Source: Deltaproteobacteria bacterium
Lineage (GTDB): Bacteria; Desulfobacterota; DSM-4660; Desulfatiglandales; HGW-15
Length of the DNA: 18,397 nt
Assembly: GCA_016926135.1 (NCBI GenBank)
Contig: JAFGPH010000534.1
Span: 1 to 18,397 of the forward strand
Direction of reading: 5' to 3'
Shown here: positions 14,253 to 18,397 of the stretch, piece after piece
Layout of the letters: every line of letters starts with the position of its first letter
Position numbering within the stretch: position 1 is the stretch's first letter
The notes under the pieces: generated by a model
Told to the model about the DNA's origin: nothing
The model's database searches: none
The model's input: only the letters and a program-made list of their open reading frames with translations
Made by a program: the position numbers and the translations under genes

Positions 14253-14927
14253 TCAGGAGGGGAATTGCCTCGGGGCGTGCTGGATGGATCGAGGTCCGCC
14301 ACCCCTCCCGAAGGACCAGTCTCTTGGGGCATGGATCTTTTCGTAATCGTCGAGGCGGCCACGGGCGGCGAGTCGTTCGACGATCAGGTGCCAAGCGCAG
14401 TCCACGTCCTCGCCTATTTCGCATTTGCCCCGGGAGGAACCCCCGCAGGGACCGTTCAGAAGCCGTTTGGCACAGCGGGCCAGGGGACAGATTCCTCCGG
14501 TGACGGAGAGCAGGCAATCGCCGCAGCCTATGCATTTCTCCCGCCACAGACCGGGCTCGTCCAGGGCCCCGAGAAAGGAGGTGTTCAGTCCGGGGATGAC
14601 GGGGAGGGGATCGAACACGTCAGCAAGGGTCTGCACCCCTGCCCCGCAGGCAAGAGAGAGGATTGCGTCCACCCCTTCGGGGAGCCGGAGGTAGGCCTTC
14701 ACCAGATCCCTTTCACACTGCCTTTGAAAGGTCTCCACCTTCAGCGAAGGAGGCTCCCCCCTGTAGCAGTCGAGGTTAGAGAGGTCCCGGGCCAGTGCCC
14801 TCGCCTCCTTGTCACCACCGGAGAGGCAGACGGTCACGCAACTTCCGCATCCGACGATCAGGATCTTCTTGAACTCAGCTATGGACGCGGCGATTTCCTC
14901 TATGGGTTTGATGTTTCCAACGATCAT
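14253..14927 (-). CDS. metV: MetV-like protein (methylene-tetrahydrofolate reductase C-terminal domain)
   Basis: A 224-residue Cys-rich protein of the MTHFR C-terminal (MetV) family, known as the partner of MetF in the acetogen-type methylene-THF reductase. The N-terminal part has ILIVGCGSCVTVCLSGGDKE (22-41, with Cys27, Cys30 and Cys34). The middle has ILSLACGAGVQTLAD (89-103). The C-terminal part has CIGCGDCLLSVTGGICPLAR (132-151), then RLLNGPCGGSSRGKCEI (155-171) and DCAWHLIVERLAARGRLDDY, the family's iron-sulfur and zinc ligands. ATG at 14927 has a GGGAGG ribosome site, and overlaps the upstream ferredoxin stop (ATGA). No metF gene follows: the next features are a repeat and the convergent queC. 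It probably links ferredoxin-type electron carriers to the C1 pathway; partner unknown. Confidence 0.8.
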   Translation of the reverse strand: MIVGNIKPIEEIAASIAEFKKILIVGCGSCVTVCLSGGDKEARALARDLSNLDCYRGEPPSLKVETFQRQCERDLVKAYLRLPEGVDAILSLACGAGVQTLADVFDPLPVIPGLNTSFLGALDEPGLWREKCIGCGDCLLSVTGGICPLARCAKRLLNGPCGGSSRGKCEIGEDVDCAWHLIVERLAARGRLDDYEKIHAPRDWSFGRGGGPRSIQHAPRQFPS

Positions 14928-15328
14928 AAAACTGCCTCCCTTGCCGTGTCTTTTTCCGGAAAGAGCCGCTTCCACGCCATGAACGACCGGGCCTTTCGAT
15001 GCCTTGGACAGAGGGTCTCCACTTCCCGGGTCAGCCTGTCCTCGATGGACCTGCCGAGGTTCACCGTATGGAGCGGCTCCCCGCAGACCATGCAGGTCAC
15101 GAGATCCATGGTCGTCACCTCGTCCCATTGGCCTTGGAGAAGGTGCTGGAACTCAACAGCCCCATGGGGACAGACCCTCCAGCAGTTGCCGCAGCGGGCG
15201 CAGCGGGTCATGTTGTGGAGGAGCTTTCGCCTGCCTCCCTCATCGCGGTAGTCCAGGGCGTTTGCAGGGCAATTCTGTACACACGCCAGACATCCATTGC
15301 AACGTTCGTTTACCTTGAAATAGGCCAT
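14924..15328 (-). CDS. 2[4Fe-4S] ferredoxin with extra C-terminal Cys/His site
   Basis: The 134-residue product starts at ATG 15328 with GGGAGAG upstream. Two classical [4Fe-4S] motifs are present: Cys10, 13, 16, 20 (CNGCLACVQNCP) and Cys43, 46, 49, 53 (CARCGNCWRVCP). Beyond the ferredoxin fold it has a further 75 residues with Cys79-x2-Cys82 and Cys107-x2-His110, which might bind zinc or another metal centre. The stop overlaps the metV-like ATG, so both are translationally coupled, and it lies 17 bases behind the four-cluster protein. An electron shuttle between that protein and MetV is the obvious role (inference). The first plausible upstream start (15385) would overlap the preceding gene and lacks a ribosome site. 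Confidence 0.85.
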   Translation of the reverse strand: MAYFKVNERCNGCLACVQNCPANALDYRDEGGRRKLLHNMTRCARCGNCWRVCPHGAVEFQHLLQGQWDEVTTMDLVTCMVCGEPLHTVNLGRSIEDRLTREVETLCPRHRKARSFMAWKRLFPEKDTAREAVL

Positions 15329-15345
15329 TCTTCTCTCCCAGCCAT

Positions 15346-15831
15346 CTACGCTGCCTGCATGCGAACCACGCTGTAGAGCTTGCATGCGGATTCATGGATA
15401 CGATGGTGATGAAGGGTGTGGTCCTCTGTATAGGCGAGGGCCCCGGTTCGGCAGGCTTTTACGCACTGGGGGTCTCCGTCACAGAGGTCGCACTTGTAGG
15501 CCCGCCCCAGATCAGGGTCAAATCCCATGGCGCCCATGGGGCAGGCGGAGACGCACATCTTGCACCCGATGCAGAGTTCCTTGTCGATCACGACCCTTTC
15601 CATCTGCCTGTCCCTCCGAATTGCGCCGCTGGGGCAGACGGCCATGCAGGGAGGGTCCACGCATTGCTGGCAGACGGTGGGAAGATGGAAACCATCCTCC
15701 CCCGCTCCGACGACCTGTATCCGGGTCCGGGCGCTCTTCCTCATGCCTGCATGCCTGAGGGAGCAGGCAGTCTCGCAATCCCGGCATCCCGTGCACCCGG
15801 CAGGATCCACATAGATGACCTTGTGAATCAT
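15346..15831 (-). CDS. four-cluster [4Fe-4S] electron-transfer protein (HycB/DmsB-like)
   Basis: The 161-residue product holds 16 cysteines in four [4Fe-4S] motifs: CTGCRDCETAC near the N-terminus, CQQCVDPPCMAVCP, CIGCKMCVSACP and CDLCDGDPQCVKAC. This is the arrangement of the electron-transfer subunits of HycB/DmsB/NrfC type and of ferredoxin-like proteins tied to aldehyde oxidoreductases and formate enzymes. There is no Tat or Sec signal, so it is cytoplasmic. ATG 15831 has a perfect GGGAGGTGA ribosome site; a longer start at 15927 lacks one. It is the first gene of the operon with ferredoxin and metV-like gene. No catalytic molybdenum or hydrogenase subunit is present beside it. Confidence 0.88.
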   Translation of the reverse strand: MIHKVIYVDPAGCTGCRDCETACSLRHAGMRKSARTRIQVVGAGEDGFHLPTVCQQCVDPPCMAVCPSGAIRRDRQMERVVIDKELCIGCKMCVSACPMGAMGFDPDLGRAYKCDLCDGDPQCVKACRTGALAYTEDHTLHHHRIHESACKLYSVVRMQAA

Positions 15832-16324
15832 GATTTTCACCTCCCGTGTCTGGTAAAGGTCCAGGCTGCTAGAGTGGGGCGCTTCAGGATCGTGCGAGGT
15901 ACGGGTCAGATGTCGGTGCAGCATCAATCCGGGATGCAGATCTTTCCAGGGGGCGCGAATCCGTTCGTCGAATGAGCGGGAAAAAGAGTTCTATATAATG
16001 AACGAAAAGCCATGCAACCATTTCCTTTAAGATAGGAAAGCATGAGAGTGGTGTCAAGGAAAAAACAGTCGATTTTTATTTGGGTCCAATAATATGCCGT
16101 TTATAAACAGTTTTAATGAAGTATGCCCGTCAAATCCCCGAGAGGGAAATATTGAATCAATTCGAAAATGAAAGAAAAAATGTGTTCTTGATAATGAACG
16201 ACTGCATGTGTAAGGGCCGGTGGGGGGTGCTTCATTGGGATTATTCCAGACAGTCGGCCGAGGTGAAGTGGACGTTCCCCTGGGCTAGCCTTTGTGCTAT
16301 GAAGGTGTAAGGAAAGGATCAACC
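15832..16324. other. AT-rich divergent intergenic region with no clear gene
   Basis: This region of 493 bases is much AT-richer than the rest of the window. It holds the promoter for the iron-sulfur operon on the minus strand (16029-16057), its leader, and presumably signals for the small plus-strand gene at 16325. An open frame 16116-16310 (64 codons) has unremarkable, non-family sequence and no good ribosome site, and I do not call it. ATAATGAACGA occurs at both 15995-16005 and 16191-16201. Confidence 0.5.
16029..16057 (-). promoter_or_regulatory. sigma-70-type promoter of the Fe-S/metV operon
   Basis: Read on the minus strand, TTGACA (16057-16052, perfect) is followed after exactly 17 bases by TATCTT (16034-16029, 4 of 6). 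Transcription would start near 16022, giving a leader of about 190 nt before ATG 15831. Confidence 0.6.
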
Positions 16325-16498
16325 ATGAACGACGTGGAAGAGTTGGAGCGGGAGATAGCGGCGCTTGAGGAGAGGCTGAGGGACCGGGAACTGGCCCTTC
16401 CGGCCCATTCCATTCGGCCGTCTCAACTTCTGTTGATTGAGGAGCTGGAAGAAGAGATCAAAGAGAAGAAAGAGCGGCTTGCGGCACTGAAGGCATGA
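16325..16498 (+). CDS. small coiled-coil protein, 57 residues
   Basis: ATG 16325 follows AAGGAAAGG. The 57-residue product is two charged amphipathic helices, NDVEELEREIAALEERLRD and EELEEEIKEKKERLAALKA, joined by the loop LALPAHSIRPSQLLLI (23-38). Heptad spacing of Leu/Ile and alternating Glu/Arg/Lys favour a helical hairpin or coiled coil. The LPAHSxRP loop looks conserved in a small family that I recall from Desulfobacterota-type genomes without known function; this is memory and not a search. The last 76 bases overlap the end of a gene on the other strand. Codon use is typical for the window. No partner is apparent nearby. Confidence 0.7.
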   Translation: MNDVEELEREIAALEERLRDRELALPAHSIRPSQLLLIEELEEEIKEKKERLAALKA

Positions 16499-16770
16499 GG
16501 GAGACGCCCTTTGACGGGTTGGCCCACCTGAGGTTCCACGAGTCCATCAGCTTTAGGCACTTCCCAGCCCTCTTCGTCGTTGGCAAGGATCTTGATGATG
16601 CCCGGAACGATGAACTCCGCAACATCCGGCCGGCTGCACCCGTGGGTCAGAACCAGATATCTCCCGCCGCAGACCTTTTCGGCCCAGCTTTTCACCTCTG
16701 CGGGCAGCCGGGAAAGAATTTCCTCACTACTGAAGGAGGGGTCGAAGAAAACGCCTGTTCTTGTCTCCAT
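16423..16770 (-). CDS. uncharacterised small protein downstream of the potassium channel gene
   Basis: I do not recognise a named family. ATG 16770 has GAGGAG 5 bases upstream, and the codons favour G/C in third position like the neighbours, so the frame is probably real. The 115-residue product has a well-formed N-terminal part: METRTGVFFDPSFSSEEILS, an Ala/Lys helix, then GGRYLVLTHGCSRPDVAEF and IVPGIIKILANDEEGW (about 36-69), a possible Rossmann-like strand-loop-helix with Cys45. The C-terminal 25 residues (FSAASRS then a Ser-rich run) are antisense to the coiled-coil gene and look non-selected, so the original protein may have ended earlier. It starts 43 bases after the channel gene stop on the same strand and is probably co-transcribed with it. 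Confidence 0.6.
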   Translation of the reverse strand: METRTGVFFDPSFSSEEILSRLPAEVKSWAEKVCGGRYLVLTHGCSRPDVAEFIVPGIIKILANDEEGWEVPKADGLVEPQVGQPVKGRLPHAFSAASRSFFSLISSSSSSINRS

Positions 16771-16813
16771 GGGCTCTCCTCAGCGACGATCGATCTAGCC
16801 GTGAGCGGGGGGG

Positions 16814-17638
16814 CTATGCGTCCTGGACGATCACCGAGGCCTGAGGGTCGAACGGATTGGTGCGCAGGGCGAGGGAGAACAAGAAGGGGTAGCTCTGCTT
16901 GAGGTAGAGCATGGTGGACAGCCATTCCCCGATCAGCAGTCTGTAGATGCGCGCCACATCCCCGGCCAGGTGACGGCGGTCCGGCTCGGGCAGAGCGGCA
17001 AATGAGCGTCGGTTCATCAGTTCATCCCTGAGGTGAAATACGGCCCTCAGAAGGTCACTGAAACTTCCATGTTCGATGACGAGCGGGTTCTCCAGGAGCC
17101 GGAGCAGAAGGTCTGCACGAGCCTCCAGGATCTTGTGGATCCCTTCAAGATCCTCGACCTCGACCTTCACAGCGTAGGAGTGCGCGTCGAGCTGCTTCTG
17201 TCGCTCCCGGAAGCGAGGGGCGTCCCATTCCGGGGAAACAGCGAAGTCCCTCTGTTTTATGTCGATCGCGGTATCCATGTTGGCGAAGAGGCTGAGGAGC
17301 CTGTTTCCAAGTTCGCTGAAGAAAAGGCTTGTCACCATGTGCAGCTTCTCCCGCCGTACCTCCTCTTCCCTTCGGCTCAGCAGGATTTCCGTGGCGCTGG
17401 CGATCACGCCCAGGAAGGTGCCCACGCCGCCGACAATGAGCAGGACGGCGAGGAATTTTCCGGCACCGGTCTGGGGGTGGATGTCGCCGTATCCGACCGT
17501 GGCCACTGTCACGATGGAGAAATAGAGGGCGTCCGGGATCGAAACCTTCTCCGCATAGGAGAAGCCGAGCACTCCTGCGACAAGGACCGCACCGAAGATG
17601 GTCAGGTAGATCCGAAGACGCGTTCTGTAATGATCCAT
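16814..17638 (-). CDS. two-helix potassium channel with unusual cytoplasmic domain
   Basis: A 274-residue inner-membrane ion channel subunit of the Ion_trans_2 (KcsA/MthK-like) type. TM1 is at about 9-27, the pore helix and filter at about 36-52 with TVATVGYGD (44-52, the potassium-selective GYG), and TM2 at about 61-85. Four copies would form the pore. The remaining 190 residues are helical and highly charged and show no Rossmann GxGxxG pattern, so this is not the RCK gating domain usual in MthK-type channels. ATG 17638 is placed just before the first charged helix; the ribosome site is CAGGGGCC. An upstream in-frame start at 17758 reads through promoter sequence. It has its own promoter (17716-17743) and probably shares a transcript with the gene at 16423-16770. 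Confidence 0.88.
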   Translation of the reverse strand: MDHYRTRLRIYLTIFGAVLVAGVLGFSYAEKVSIPDALYFSIVTVATVGYGDIHPQTGAGKFLAVLLIVGGVGTFLGVIASATEILLSRREEEVRREKLHMVTSLFFSELGNRLLSLFANMDTAIDIKQRDFAVSPEWDAPRFRERQKQLDAHSYAVKVEVEDLEGIHKILEARADLLLRLLENPLVIEHGSFSDLLRAVFHLRDELMNRRSFAALPEPDRRHLAGDVARIYRLLIGEWLSTMLYLKQSYPFLFSLALRTNPFDPQASVIVQDA

Positions 17639-17715
17639 GGTAGATGGCCCCTGATGTCTTCGGCCGGCTGTCGTCCCGATGTCGGAAGGAAGGCATGGCG
17701 TGCCGGCCGGGCAGT

Positions 17716-17743
17716 AATATAACACGGGGAATCCTGATGGCAA
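17716..17743 (-). promoter_or_regulatory. sigma-70-type promoter of the potassium channel gene
   Basis: On the minus strand, TTGCCA (17743-17738, 5 of 6) is followed after 16 bases by TATATT (17721-17716, 5 of 6). The start of transcription would be near 17709, about 70 bases before ATG 17638. Confidence 0.6.
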
Positions 17744-17778
17744 ATGGCAAGGAAACAAAGGGCTCGTTCTTGGACCAG

Positions 17779-17807
17779 AAAAAGAGGCTTAGAAAACGTT
17801 CTAAGCC
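17779..17807 (-). terminator. Rho-independent terminator after tRNA-Arg
   Basis: On the minus strand GGCTTAGAA (17807-17799) pairs with TTCTAAGCC (17794-17786), a perfect 9-bp stem with a 4-base loop, then TCTTTTTC. It lies 15 bases after the tRNA 3' end. Confidence 0.85.
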
Positions 17808-17821
17808 CCTGATGTATTCGG

Positions 17822-17898
17822 TGGTGGGCGATGCGCGACTCGAACGCGCGACCTCTGGTTCCGGAGACCAACGCTCTATCCACCTGAGCTAATCGCCC
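17822..17898 (-). tRNA. tRNA-Arg (anticodon CCG)
   Basis: Read on the minus strand, GGGCGAT (17898-17892) and ATCGCCC (17832-17826) form the 7-bp acceptor stem. The D arm is GCTC...GAGC, the anticodon arm is TTGGT-CTCCGGA-ACCAG with loop CTCCGGA and anticodon CCG (reads CGG), and the T arm is GCGCG-TTCGAGT-CGCGC. The discriminator A is at 17825, and CCA (17824-17822) is encoded. All stems are perfect apart from a normal G-T pair. It has its own promoter and terminator. Confidence 0.96.
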
Positions 17899-17917
17899 GA
17901 CCTTGTTGCTGTCGTGA

Positions 17918-17946
17918 TTTGTACCAGGTTTTGGCGTACCGGTCAA
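17918..17946 (-). promoter_or_regulatory. promoter of tRNA-Arg
   Basis: On the minus strand, TTGACC (17946-17941, 5 of 6) is followed after 17 bases by TACAAA (17923-17918, 4 of 6), 19 bases before the tRNA 5' end, the usual place for a tRNA promoter. Confidence 0.7.
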
Positions 17947-17997
17947 CACCGAACTCGACCTCCATCTTCAGGTGGTGAATTTGGGAGGCCCTCAACC

Positions 17998-18026
17998 TTG
18001 ACAGGCTGAGGTCACTGTGTTAGGAA
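17998..18026 (+). promoter_or_regulatory. putative promoter of the acidic-protein gene
   Basis: TTGACA (17998-18003, perfect -35) is followed after 17 bases by TAGGAA (18021-18026, only 3 of 6). It is placed 59 bases before ATG 18085, in the gap between the divergent tRNA and this gene. Confidence 0.4.
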
Positions 18027-18084
18027 AAAGCCAGGTGAATCAGTTTTTTCGACCTGCCACCCTATTCAAAGGCGGTGCCCCATC

Positions 18085-18397
18085 ATGGATATTCAGGAAC
18101 CAAAGTCGCAAAAGGGAACGGATGGTGAAGACGACCTCCTGAACTTCGACCTGGACGATATCTCCCTCGACGACATCGACGAGGAGGCCATAGGGGCCGA
18201 GGACGATATCATTGAACTGACCGATCTTGTGGTTGAAGGGGTCCCCTCCGGAACGAAGGAGGACGAAGGGATCGGAGATCTCGGGGAGGTGCCCACTGCC
18301 GAGTTGACCAAGGACTTTGCGCTGAAGACGGATGAACTCGAAGGGCTGGAGGGGGTCCTGGAAGAGGGTGGGGCAAAGGAGGCCGGATCCGGAGAAC
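18085..18397 (+). CDS. very acidic protein of unknown function (3' end outside window)
   Basis: The frame is open from ATG 18085 to the window end (104 codons). The ribosome site AAAGGCGG lies 9 bases before. The sequence is dominated by Asp, Glu and Gly, with loosely repeated acidic units such as NFDLDDISLDDIDEE and EDDIIELTDLVVEG, and few aromatic or Cys residues. This segment is probably unfolded and may be the N-terminal tail of a larger protein; the IIELTDLVVEG type motif appears, from memory, in several acidic proteins of Desulfobacterota. No domain can be named from what is visible. Its 5' region faces the tRNA promoter divergently. Confidence 0.7.
   Translation, partial: MDIQEPKSQKGTDGEDDLLNFDLDDISLDDIDEEAIGAEDDIIELTDLVVEGVPSGTKEDEGIGDLGEVPTAELTKDFALKTDELEGLEGVLEEGGAKEAGSGE

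Noticed and set aside
14265..15251. 328-codon plus-strand frame opposite the MetV and ferredoxin genes
   Set aside because: The minus strand has perfect Cys motifs, ribosome sites and stop/start overlaps; the plus frame has none.
15990..16017. Alternative minus-strand promoter (TTGCAT, 16 bases, TATAGA)
   Set aside because: Both boxes match poorly (3 and 4 of 6); the promoter at 16029-16057 is much better.
15995..16201. 11-base direct repeat ATAATGAACGA (15995-16005 and 16191-16201)
   Set aside because: Short and AT-rich, in an AT-rich gap, with no further copies seen; chance is a fair explanation.
16116..16310. 64-codon open frame in the AT-rich divergent gap
   Set aside because: No ribosome binding site, no recognisable pattern, and composition looks like intergenic sequence. 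It could be a small gene but cannot be supported.
16495..16902. 135-codon plus-strand frame opposite the small unknown gene
   Set aside because: It is antisense to two better-supported minus-strand genes, begins inside the previous gene's stop region and has no ribosome site.
17822..17898. tRNA-Arg as attachment site of an integrated element
   Set aside because: I found no second copy of the tRNA 3' end in the window and no integrase gene.

Overview
The window is a GC-rich bacterial chromosome segment from an anaerobe, most likely a Desulfobacterota-type (sulfate-reducing or syntrophic) organism. The support is a MetV-like methylene-tetrahydrofolate reductase zinc/Fe-S protein with two multi-cluster ferredoxins, and a CoA-type fatty or aromatic acid metabolism pair (double-hotdog dehydratase plus acyl-CoA synthetase). 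This placement is inference from gene families; no marker gene settles it.

Layout. 1-5065 (+) is a tightly packed surface-glycan type cluster: the tail of a GT4 glycosyltransferase, a two-helix membrane protein, a small zinc-binding protein, a second GT4 enzyme, a radical SAM gene that has lost its middle, a secreted protein and a MurG/GT28-like protein. 5201-10546 (+) holds a complete RadC, a MaoC-type double-hotdog protein, an acyl-CoA synthetase and a NERD-domain SF1 helicase. 10547-14250 is a broken-up stretch: the front of a second RadC joined to the back of an unrelated gene, an intact MazG-like nucleotide pyrophosphohydrolase, NudC, the tail of a HAD hydrolase, and QueC, with several hairpin or interspersed repeats between them. 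14253-15831 (-) is a three-gene iron-sulfur operon (4x[4Fe-4S] protein, ferredoxin, MetV) behind a good sigma-70-type promoter with a leader of about 190 nt. 16325-17638 has a small coiled-coil protein (+) whose end overlaps, tail to tail, a small unknown protein (-) that follows a two-helix potassium channel gene (-). A tRNA-Arg(CCG) gene with promoter and terminator (-) and the start of a very acidic protein (+) close the window.

How the parts work together: the first cluster probably builds or exports a cell-surface saccharide; the dehydratase/ligase pair probably activates and processes an acyl-CoA; the Fe-S operon probably feeds electrons to the methyl branch of the Wood-Ljungdahl pathway, though no MetF lies beside it here. 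NudC, the MazG-like enzyme and QueC are single housekeeping genes.

The most unusual signals are three decayed or chimeric genes, of which the radical SAM remnant is the clearest, and a pair of interspersed repeats whose hairpin stems differ compensatorily around a fixed 10-nt loop. I see no complete, clearly new multi-gene system; the best candidates for novel function are the MetF-less MetV operon, the stand-alone NERD helicase and the uncharacterised proteins at 633-1547, 3558-4154 and 16423-16770.
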